Source: Gp6-AA40 sp050742535 (GTDB taxonomy: Bacteria > Acidobacteriota > Vicinamibacteria > Vicinamibacterales > UBA2999). From it: 26,208 bases of DNA. A model generated the notes under the pieces. That model was given only the letters and a program-made list of their open reading frames with translations, had not been told where the DNA came from and made no database searches. The stretch covers positions 1 through 26,208 of the forward strand of contig JBOGIQ010000045.1 of the NCBI GenBank assembly GCA_050742535.1, given 5' to 3'. Positions 15,780 to 23,800 of this stretch are shown one piece after another. The position numbers and the translations under genes are program-made. Within the stretch, counting starts at the first letter, position 1. Each line of letters starts with the position of its first letter.

Positions 15780-17120
15780 CTATTTCGCGGGCTCAATGCG
15801 CAACAGCGCGGCGTTGTCCTCTTCCGTCAGCACGTAGAGATATCCATCCGGCCCCTGCCGCACGTCGCGGATGCGCTGCTGCAGTTCGCGGAGCATCGGC
15901 TCACGCCTGATCTCTTCCCACTTCTCGTTGAATTCGATCCGCTGCATGTGTCCGGTGCGCGGCGACTCGCCCTGGCGCAGGCCGCCGACGAACACATTCC
16001 GCTTCCAGCCCGGGAAGACGTCGCCGGTATAGAACGTCAGGCCCGATACGGCGATTGAAGGAATCCAGATGACGGCCGGCTCCTCCATCTCCGGGCGCGA
16101 CGTGCCGAGCCGCGGGCCCATGTAATTGCGGCCATAACTGACGATCGGCCAGCCATAGTTCTTCCCGGCCTTGATCACGTTGATCTCGTCGCCCCCGTTG
16201 GGCCCCTGCTCGCCGGCCCACAACTCCCCTGTTTCGGGATTGAGCGCCATGCCAAGCTGCGTGCGGTGCCCCATCGAAAAGATTTCCGGCTTGTAACCCG
16301 CGCGGCCGACAAACGGATTGTCCGCCGGGACGCTGCCGTCATCGCGAAGCCGCAGCACCTTGCCGCGGTAGTCGTTGGGGTTCTGGGGCGGGCCGTCGGA
16401 CGCTTCGTCGGCGTTGCCGGATGACATGTAGATCGTGCCGTCCCGGGCGAACACGATGCGCGACGCCGACGCGTTGATATGGGTGTTGAAGATGTCACGA
16501 ACATCAGTGAGCGCCTTGCCGTCGAACGTGCCGCGCCCGAGCACGAGCTCGAATGGCTGAGCGACGCCACGGCCGCCGCGTCCTGCCTGCGCGCCTGCGG
16601 CCGGCGGATTCGCCGCGGGCGCGGCGCCCGCCACCGCCGCCGGCTTGTGGTACGTGAAGTAGACCCACCGGTTCTTCGCGAACTGCGGGTGCAGCGCGAT
16701 GTCGAGCAAGCCGTTCAGGCCGCTGGCGGCAATCGCAGGGAGCCCTGAAATCGGGACCGGATCGACGACGCCGTTGCGGACGATGCGGAGCCGTCCTGCG
16801 CGCTCGGTGACGAGGATGCTGCCGTCGGGCAGAAACGCCATCGCCCACGGGTGCGACAATCCCTTCATCACCGTGAGGCGCAGGTCACGGTGCGCGGGAA
16901 CGGCCGACTGCACCATGATCGGGCCGTCGGGCAGCGCCGGTGCCGGCCAGTTGATCGCCGGCGGCGCGAAGGCAGCCGCGCCCCGTCCGCCCTGCCTGCC
17001 GCCCGGAGCCTCGCCCTGCGCGCCTTGTCCTCGTGCAGGCTGCTGCGCGACGAGGCCACTTGTCGCGATCAGGGCGACGAGCGCGATCACCGAGAGCCCA
17101 GCCGTGATGCGATTCGTCAT
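15780..17120 (-). CDS. Secreted PQQ-dependent sugar dehydrogenase (soluble aldose dehydrogenase family)
   Basis: A six-bladed beta-propeller of the GSDH/YliI family, which oxidises aldose sugars with pyrroloquinoline quinone in the periplasm. The 446 residues comprise a signal peptide (about 1-26), a Gly/Gln/Arg-rich linker, and the propeller with GLSHPWAMAFLPDGSILVTE, then LLDIALHPQFAKNRWVYFTY, then HINASASRIVFARDGTIYMS, then EIFSMGHRTQLGMALNPETG, then the WAGEQGPNGGDEINVIKAGK motif and NYGWPIVSYG. These cover the cofactor-binding strands of the family. A longer open frame reaches back through the array into the upstream gene, but ATG 17120 is chosen because GGAG lies seven bases upstream and the signal peptide starts there. 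It is flanked by two bipartite 9-bp elements. Confidence 0.92.
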   Translation of the reverse strand: MTNRITAGLSVIALVALIATSGLVAQQPARGQGAQGEAPGGRQGGRGAAAFAPPAINWPAPALPDGPIMVQSAVPAHRDLRLTVMKGLSHPWAMAFLPDGSILVTERAGRLRIVRNGVVDPVPISGLPAIAASGLNGLLDIALHPQFAKNRWVYFTYHKPAAVAGAAPAANPPAAGAQAGRGGRGVAQPFELVLGRGTFDGKALTDVRDIFNTHINASASRIVFARDGTIYMSSGNADEASDGPPQNPNDYRGKVLRLRDDGSVPADNPFVGRAGYKPEIFSMGHRTQLGMALNPETGELWAGEQGPNGGDEINVIKAGKNYGWPIVSYGRNYMGPRLGTSRPEMEEPAVIWIPSIAVSGLTFYTGDVFPGWKRNVFVGGLRQGESPRTGHMQRIEFNEKWEEIRREPMLRELQQRIRDVRQGPDGYLYVLTEEDNAALLRIEPAK

Positions 17121-17134
17121 GTGTGTGCTCCGTG

Positions 17135-17268
17135 GGTTGCCTGGGTTGCCTGGGTTGCCTGCGTTGCCTGGGTTGCCTGGGTTGCCTGGGTTGCCTGGGT
17201 TGCGTAGGTTGCCTGGGTTGCCCGCGTAATTACCCAGGCTACTCAGGCCACCCAGGTTACCCAGGCTA
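17135..17268. repeat. Bipartite 9-bp repeat element: forward array, GTAATTAC core, reverse array
   Basis: Ten forward units (mostly identical GGTTGCCTG, 17135-17224), a core with the palindrome GTAATTAC at 17226-17233, then four reverse-orientation units (CCCAGGCTA type, to 17268). The reverse half runs into the stop codon of the ankyrin-domain gene (TGA at 17272-17270 on the minus strand), and the forward half ends 14 bases before the sugar dehydrogenase ATG. Confidence 0.94.
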
Positions 17269-17269
17269 C

Positions 17270-19111
17270 TCAACGGGACAACGCGCCAATCACTTCCGTA
17301 TGTCCGTACTTCCGCGCGAGATCGAGGGCGGTGAGCCCGTCCTTGTTTCTGGCGTCGGCGCGGGCCCCGGATTTCAGGAGCAGCTCGATCATCGCCGGGT
17401 CGCCGAAGTCCATCGACGCGGCCCAGAGCAGCGGCGTCATCCCCATCTTGTCCACCACGTTGACGTTGGCGCCTCGCCCGATCAGCTCCTGCGCCATGCT
17501 CACTTCGTTGTTCAGCGCGGCCCGTCCGAGCATCGTGATGCCGTTGCCGTCGGCGAACTCGATCGGTGTGCCGAGATCGAACAGTGCCCGCGCGACGTCC
17601 GCGTCGCCAAACTTGAACGCGCCGAGCAGCGGCGTCGTCCGCGACGTGCCGATGAGCAGCATCGGCTCGTCGATCTTCGCGCCCGCATCGTGCAGCCGCT
17701 TCAGCGCGGCCGCATTTCCGGCGTAGGAGGCGAGGAAAAACGGATTGGCGTTGAAGACCGGCGCGCCACCTTCGGCTGGGGGGCCGACCTGGGCACCGCG
17801 ATCGAGCAGCAGGTTGATCGCGGGGCCGGAATCCTGGAACTGCGCGGCAACCATCAGCGCGCTGAACCGGGTCTGCGCCCGGGCGTTGACGTTGGCGCCC
17901 CGATCGAGCAGCACCCGCATCTTCTCGACGTCGGGCGCGGCCGCCATCAGCGCGGTCGTGCCGCCGGACTTCGTGGCCACGTTCGGGTTCAAGCCTTGAT
18001 CGAGCAGGCGCCGCACGTCGGCAACCGAACCAAACACCATCGTCTCGATCCACGGCTCAACGTTGGCGGGCATCGTCTCGGGCAACGGCGGGGCCGTCAC
18101 CGGTCGCGTCGGCGGCAGCGCATACGCCAGCGCCATCACCGCCCAGGCGGCACCGGTCATGGAAATGAACTGATCGTGCCCTTCCGGGTAGCCCGCGTCG
18201 AAGTACGGCGGACTGAGCGGTGCCGGCGGGTTCAGGCGCGACTTCAGGCGCCATGAACCATCGGCGGCCTGCGTCTTCACCAGATACTCGACGCCGCGGC
18301 TCCAACCCGGGTCGATCTCGCCGACGCCCCCTTCCCGCAAGGCGACCAGCGCCTGCGCGGTCGCATAGACGTCGCTGTCGCGCCCGGGGAGCGCACCCCA
18401 CCCGCCGTCCGGCCGCTGCGCCGCCTTCAGCTCGCGGGCGAAACGCTGCAGCGTATTTCGATCCGCTCCCGCCCATTTCAGTCCGATGATTCGGTACGCG
18501 TGCTCCTCCGTGGACCGCGCCGGACGGCTTTCGAGAAACGTCCGCGCCCGTGCCACCGCCGCGGCAGCCGCGGACTTCTGGCTGGCGTGGTGATAGACCT
18601 GAACCGCCCGCAGGCCGAGCGCGGTCATCGTGAACCGGCTGTAGGAGGACGGCGGACGCTGATGGAAACCGTCCCAGTCCCCGTCGCGGTTCTGGCGCGA
18701 GATCAGGAGGCGCGCGTAGAGCGCCGCGCCAAGGTTCGGCGGCACGCCGGCCGCATGTGCCGCCACCAGGCGGTACGCATCGTCCATCGCCGGCTCGATG
18801 ACGTACGAGTACTGAATCGCGCGATCGATGTCCGCGAAGGTAAACGCCTTGACAGCGTCGGCGCGCGCGATCGCTTCGTCCACCGGGATACCGCGTTCAC
18901 GGGCGGCGCGGTACGCCAGAGCCGGCTGATACTGGTGATGGCACGACGCGCACACCTGCTTGTTGGCGGTATACCAGCCCGATTGAGCCTTTTGAATCGC
19001 CGCGACTCCCTTCGTGGCCGCCGCGCGCACACGGGTGTCGTCTCCGCTCTGGGCGCTGGCGAGAGCCGGGATCACAAGGAGCACAAGCGCGCAAGAAAAC
19101 CGGTTCTTCAT
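17270..19111 (-). CDS. Secreted protein with CxxCH motif, terpenoid-cyclase-like repeats and ankyrin repeats
   Basis: A 613-residue exported protein of unusual make-up. It has a signal peptide (1-20, cleavage after ALASA), then a single c-type heme motif CASCHH (C54, C57, H58). A central helical region (about 65-345) contains squalene-cyclase/prenyltransferase-like repeats: QNRDGDWDGFHQRPPSSYSR, then QRPDGGWGALPGRDSDVYAT, then QAADGSWRLKSR. The C-terminal part (about 355-613) has six or so ankyrin repeats, such as LLDRGANVNARAQTRFSALM and LIGRGANVNVVDKMGMTPLL. I do not know a function; electron transfer or a periplasmic scaffold are guesses. A TATAGA box lies shortly before the ATG. It may be co-transcribed with the sugar dehydrogenase downstream. 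Confidence 0.85.
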   Translation of the reverse strand: MKNRFSCALVLLVIPALASAQSGDDTRVRAAATKGVAAIQKAQSGWYTANKQVCASCHHQYQPALAYRAARERGIPVDEAIARADAVKAFTFADIDRAIQYSYVIEPAMDDAYRLVAAHAAGVPPNLGAALYARLLISRQNRDGDWDGFHQRPPSSYSRFTMTALGLRAVQVYHHASQKSAAAAAVARARTFLESRPARSTEEHAYRIIGLKWAGADRNTLQRFARELKAAQRPDGGWGALPGRDSDVYATAQALVALREGGVGEIDPGWSRGVEYLVKTQAADGSWRLKSRLNPPAPLSPPYFDAGYPEGHDQFISMTGAAWAVMALAYALPPTRPVTAPPLPETMPANVEPWIETMVFGSVADVRRLLDQGLNPNVATKSGGTTALMAAAPDVEKMRVLLDRGANVNARAQTRFSALMVAAQFQDSGPAINLLLDRGAQVGPPAEGGAPVFNANPFFLASYAGNAAALKRLHDAGAKIDEPMLLIGTSRTTPLLGAFKFGDADVARALFDLGTPIEFADGNGITMLGRAALNNEVSMAQELIGRGANVNVVDKMGMTPLLWAASMDFGDPAMIELLLKSGARADARNKDGLTALDLARKYGHTEVIGALSR

Positions 19112-19122
19112 AACGACTGAAT

Positions 19123-19128
19123 TCTATA
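19123..19128 (-). promoter_or_regulatory. Candidate -10 box (TATAGA) for the ankyrin/heme-motif gene
   Basis: On the minus strand TATAGA ends 11 bases before the ATG at 19111, so the leader would be only a few bases. No ribosome site is present in between. Confidence 0.35.
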
Positions 19129-19190
19129 ACCATCCGAAGGGATCGACCTGTCCGCCGCAGCGCGCAGCGCGAAGGCGGAAGGGCACGAAG

Positions 19191-19196
19191 TAAAAT
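19191..19196 (+). promoter_or_regulatory. Candidate -10 box (TAAAAT) for the epimerase gene
   Basis: TAAAAT ends 12 bases before the ATG at 19209, predicting a leader of about six bases, with no clear ribosome site. It lies in the 97-base gap shared with the divergent ankyrin/heme-motif gene. Confidence 0.33.
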
Positions 19197-19208
19197 CAGG
19201 GTTCCCAG

Positions 19209-20171
19209 ATGAAACATGCTCTCGTGACGGGAGGCGCCGGATTCATCGGCAGCCATCTCGTGGATTCACTCCTCGCCGCCGGCTGGCGGGTGACCGCGTT
19301 CGACAACTTCGATTCGTTCTATGACCCGGCGATCAAGGAAGCGAACGTCTGCGCGCACCAGGCGAACCCCGCCTACCGGCTGGTCCGCGGCGATCTGCTC
19401 GACCCCAGGGCCTTGGCCTCGCTCGCCGGCACGACCTATGACGTCATCGTCCATCTGGCGGCGCGCCCCGGCGTCCGGCCCTCCATCAAGGATCCGGTCG
19501 GTCATCAGAACGTCAACGTGACCGGAACGCAGCTGCTCCTCGAGCTGGCGCGGCGCACCGGCACCCGGCAGTTCGTGTTCGGCTCGTCGAGCAGCGTCTA
19601 CGGCGTCAACCCGCGCGTCCCATGGCGCGAAGACGACCACGTGCTGCAGCCGATCAGCCCGTATGCGAGCACCAAGGTCAGCGGCGAGCTGCTCGGGCAC
19701 GTGTACAGCCACCTCTATGGCATGCGTTTCATCGCGCTGCGGTTCTTCACCGTGCATGGTCCGCGGCAGCGCCCGGACCTGGCGGTTCACAAGTTCGCGG
19801 CGCTGATGCTCGCGGGCAAGCCGATTCCGGTGTTCGGCAGCGGCGGGACGAGCCGTGACTACACGTTCATCGACGATGTGGTGAATGGAATCCGCGCGGC
19901 AATGGAATACACGGCCTCACCGTACGAGGTGATCAATCTCGGCAACACGCGGACGGTGCAGCTGTCGGAAATGATCGCCGCCCTCGAGCGCGCAACGGGC
20001 GTCTCCGCGACGATCGAGCGGCACCCCGAGCAGCCGGGTGAAGTGCCTCGGACGTGGGCGAACATCGACAAGGCGCGGGCCCTGCTCGGTTACAGCCCGA
20101 AGACGACCTGCGAGGATGGCGTGCGGCGCTTCGTCGACTGGCTCCGCCGCCACACAGAACACATTTCGTGA
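19209..20171 (+). CDS. NAD-dependent sugar-nucleotide epimerase/dehydratase (UDP-glucuronate 4-epimerase-like)
   Basis: An extended short-chain dehydrogenase of 320 residues that acts on a UDP- or GDP-sugar in the cytoplasm, usually for surface polysaccharide precursors. It shows the NAD loop VTGGAGFIGSHL (TGGxGFIG), then FDNFDSFYDPAIKE, VIHLAA-type strand VIVHLAARPGVRPS, the SSSSVYG serine region, and Y152-x3-K156 in SPYASTKVSGE. The RFFTVHGPRQRPDLA and SRDYTFIDDVVNGI segments match the UDP-glucuronate 4-epimerase branch, with GSGGTSRDYTFIDD as the sugar-binding part. Exact specificity is not certain. It is alone on its strand; the next gene converges on it with 25 bases between. A TAAAAT box close to the ATG suggests a very short leader. 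Confidence 0.92.
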   Translation: MKHALVTGGAGFIGSHLVDSLLAAGWRVTAFDNFDSFYDPAIKEANVCAHQANPAYRLVRGDLLDPRALASLAGTTYDVIVHLAARPGVRPSIKDPVGHQNVNVTGTQLLLELARRTGTRQFVFGSSSSVYGVNPRVPWREDDHVLQPISPYASTKVSGELLGHVYSHLYGMRFIALRFFTVHGPRQRPDLAVHKFAALMLAGKPIPVFGSGGTSRDYTFIDDVVNGIRAAMEYTASPYEVINLGNTRTVQLSEMIAALERATGVSATIERHPEQPGEVPRTWANIDKARALLGYSPKTTCEDGVRRFVDWLRRHTEHIS

Positions 20172-20196
20172 TCGTCGTGGCCGTTGCCGGTCGGCC

Positions 20197-20646
20197 TCAG
20201 CGGAACACCGAGATGGTCAGGTCGAAGTTGTAGCAGACCGGCGACGTCGCGCGCATCGACATCCGCAGTTCCCGATCCAAGAATCCACCGCTGAAGGTGT
20301 AGTTGTAGGTCCCGCAGTCAGGATCGTTGAAGCTGCCGCTGCTCGCCGCCACGAAGGCGCCCTCCCTGTCGATGAGCGCCGTACCCATGGGAACGCTGAG
20401 GCCGCCGCAGTCGCCATTCAGGACAAACGGCGCAATCGTGAGCTGTGCTCCGCTCTGGGTGACGGCCGTGGTCGTCGGACATGACACGGTCTCCGACAGT
20501 TCCGGAAACGTCACAACCGTCGTGCCCGAGTAACTCCCCGCCACTGACGGATATTGACCGGACTGCGCGCCACCAGGGGACGTCGGCGATCCGCCGCAAC
20601 CGGCGACAACAACGGTAATGAGGGTGAGAACGAGTGCGGCCTTCAT
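20197..20646 (-). CDS. Putative lipoprotein, unknown function
   Basis: A 149-residue protein whose N-terminus MKAALVLTLITVVVAGCGGS is a lipoprotein signal with lipobox VAGC (C17). The mature part is a small beta-rich domain with four further cysteines (in SCPTTT, GDCGG, PDCGTYNY and VCYN), which could form disulfides. No family is recognised with confidence, though similar short lipoproteins with a Gly/Ser/Pro linker after the lipobox are common in Acidobacteria. Start 20646 is chosen over the longer frame to 20739 because GAGG lies six bases upstream and the lipobox is then correctly placed. Confidence 0.75.
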   Translation of the reverse strand: MKAALVLTLITVVVAGCGGSPTSPGGAQSGQYPSVAGSYSGTTVVTFPELSETVSCPTTTAVTQSGAQLTIAPFVLNGDCGGLSVPMGTALIDREGAFVAASSGSFNDPDCGTYNYTFSGGFLDRELRMSMRATSPVCYNFDLTISVFR

Positions 20647-20860
20647 CGGATCCTCGCTGGAGCAGCTAGATGCGCTTCGGCGGAATCGCGTCCGGGCTTT
20701 AGTTCTGTGCAGATGTGCGACAAATGGTGTCGAGATCACTGCTTGATTGGGGCAACGGCCGGCACTAGCGGAAGTCGTATTCAGCGTGTAAGCTGCTGTC
20801 GTTCACCTGCAAATCAGTCGGAATCGCCGCAGCGAAAAACGCATCGGCGGCGCTTAAAGC

Positions 20861-23800
20861 ATGATTCATCGACGGCCGCGCGGATGGCGACTGCTCGCTG
20901 TCCTTCTGGGCAGTATTGCGGCGCTCATCACAGCAACCCAGGCGCAACAGCCGCCGGACGAGCAGTTCGTCCCCGGAGAGCTGATCGTCCAATTCGGGGA
21001 GAACGTTACGGAAGCGGCCCGCCGGGCCATTCGTGAGACATACGGAACCAGCGTCTCGCGCCGATACGACACCCTCCGTGCCGAACGGCTCACGATTCCG
21101 CCGAATGCGAATCCCGTGGCCCTTGCGCGCGCATTCAGCGCGCACCCCGAAGTTGAAGCAGCGCAGCCCAATTTCATCCGCCAGAAGACGTCCGTCGCGT
21201 CGCCGAACGATCCGTATTTCGTCGGCGGGCAGCTGTGGGGCCTGCCGACGATTAGCGCCCCGTTGGCGTGGAGCAGTTTCGGCGCGGGTTCCACCGACGT
21301 CGTGGTGGCGGACATCGACACCGGAGTGAACTACAACCATCCGGACCTTGCCGCCAACATGTGGCGCAACCCCGGGGAAGTTGCGGGGAACGGCGTCGAC
21401 GACGATTCCAACGGGTATGTCGATGACGTTTATGGGATCGATCCCGCGAATAACGACTCGAATCCGATCGATGACGAAGGGCACGGGACGCACACCTCGG
21501 GCACGATCGGCGCCGTCTCCGACAACGGAATCGGTGTCGCGGCGGTTGCCCCCCGGGTCAAGATACTCGCCTGCAAGTTCATTAATTTCAGAGGCACCGG
21601 CAGCGACGCGGATGCGATCGAATGCTTCAACTACGTTGTCGCGCTGAAGCAACGCGGCGTGAACGTCAGGGTGACGAGCAACAGTTGGGGTTCGTTGCGC
21701 GGTCAAGTCTTCCCGCAGGCCTTGAAGAACGCAGTCGACGCCGCCGGCGCCGCGGGCATGATCAACATCTTCGCCGCCGGCAACAACGGCGTGAATATCG
21801 ACAGCACGCCGTTCGATCCCGCGAGCTTTACGTCGCCCAGTATCGTTTCGGTCGCGGCGTCGGATTCGGCCGATGCGCGCGCCAGCTTTTCGAATTATGG
21901 CGCGGTGTCCGTCGACCTTGCCGCTCCTGGCGTGAATATTCTGAGCACGTACGAGAGTGGCTACGCGTACGCGTCGGGGACAAGTATGGCGGCACCGCAC
22001 GTCGCCGGCGCCGCGGTCATGCTGCTTGCGCACCGGCCAGCGCTCACGGTCGCCGAGGTCAAGAGCTCGCTGTTGAACAGCGCCGACCTGTTGGGTAGCT
22101 GGACTGGCCTCGTCGCGACCGGCGGGCGGCTCAATCTGTTTCAGACGCTGCAGATTGCGCCCGGCGGCGGAGGCGGCGGGCCGGTGAATGTCGCGGCGGC
22201 CGCCGCCGGTGCAACGGCGACCGCGTCCTCGTCGTTCGGCGCTGGTTACGCGGCCGGGAGCGCGAACAATGGCGAGCGCAGTGGAGTCAACTGGGGCAGC
22301 GGTGGCGGATGGAACGACGCCACGGCAAATGGGTATCCGGACTGGCTCCAGATCGACTTCAGCGGAAACAAGACCATCAGCGAGATCGACGTATTCACGG
22401 TCCAGGACGCGTTCTCGGCGCGAAGCGCTCCGACCCAGGCGATGACGTTCACGCAGTACGGCGTGCGCGACTTCGACGTGCAGTACTGGACTGGCGCCGC
22501 CTGGCAAACGATCCCCGGTGGCGCCGTGACCAACAACAACCTAGTCTGGCGCCACTTCGCCTTCGCGGCGATCACGACGTCGCGCATCCGGGTTCTTGTG
22601 ACCGGCGCGCTCGCGAGCTACAGCCGCCTTACTGAGGTTGAAGCGTGGGGAACCGATGGGGCCCCCGGGAATACGCCGCCGGCGGTGACGCTCACCGCCC
22701 CGGCAACCGGCGCCACATATACGGCACCGGCGTCGATCACGCTGACGGCGTCCGCGAGCGACGTGGACGGCACCATCAGTTCGGTGACCTTTCACGCCAA
22801 CGGCAGCCCGATCGGCTCTGACACCGCGAGTCCCTACACGATGGACTGGACCGCTGTCTCGGCAGGAAGCTACAGCCTGACCGCGGTGGCGGTGGACGAT
22901 GACGGCGCGGTGACGACGAGCGGCCCCGTGAGCGTAACGGTCAATCCAGCCGGGGGCGGCGGACTGGTCAACGTGGCTGCCGCGGCAGCGGGCGCAACAG
23001 CGTCGGCGTCGTCCACGCACAGCGGCGGTTACGCGCCGGGGGCAGCGAACAACGGCGATCGCAAAGGACTCAACTGGGGCGCTGGCGGTGGGTGGAACGA
23101 CGCCACGAACGCCGCGTATCCTGACTGGCTCCAGATCGACTTCAGCGGCAGCAAGTCGATCAGCGCGATCGACGTCTTCACCGTGCAGGACGCCTATTCC
23201 ACACCCAGTGAACCGACGCAGGCGATGACGTTTACGTTGTACGGTCTCCGTGATTTCGAGGCGCAATATTGGAACGGCGCCGCCTGGCAGACGATTCCGG
23301 GCACGGCCGTCACCAATAACAACCTGGTCTGGCGCCACTTCGCTTTTACGCCGATCACGACGCCACGCGTCAGGATCCTCGTCAACGACGCGCTGGGAGG
23401 CTACAGCCGCATCACTGAAGTCGAAGCGTGGGGCACCGGCATCGCACCCGGCAACACTCCGCCGACGGTCACGTTGACTTCGCCGGCCGACGGATCCGGT
23501 TCCGAGGCACCCGCGTCGTTCACCGTCAGTGCGTCCGCAAGCGATCCGGACGGCACGATCAATTCGGTGACCTTCTATGCGAACGGTAATCCCATTGGTT
23601 CGGACGCGGCCAGCCCGTACAGTATCGACTGGACGAACGTTCCCGCCGGAAGCTACGCGCTGACAGCGGTCGCGCTCGACGACGACGGCGCTACGACGAC
23701 ATCCCCGGCCGTGACCGTGACCGTCAACGCGGCTGGCGGAGGTGATCCCGTCAACGTCGCGGCTGCGGCGGCCGGCGCGGTCGCGTCAGCGACGTCCTCC

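Noticed and set aside
15780..18053. The sugar dehydrogenase as a 757-residue protein starting inside the ankyrin gene
   Set aside because: The extra part is an off-frame read of the upstream gene plus the repeat array; the signal peptide and ribosome site support the start at 17120.
20765..22507. A 580-residue minus-strand open frame across the protease gene
   Set aside because: Antisense shadow of the subtilisin-like protease, whose catalytic triad is intact.
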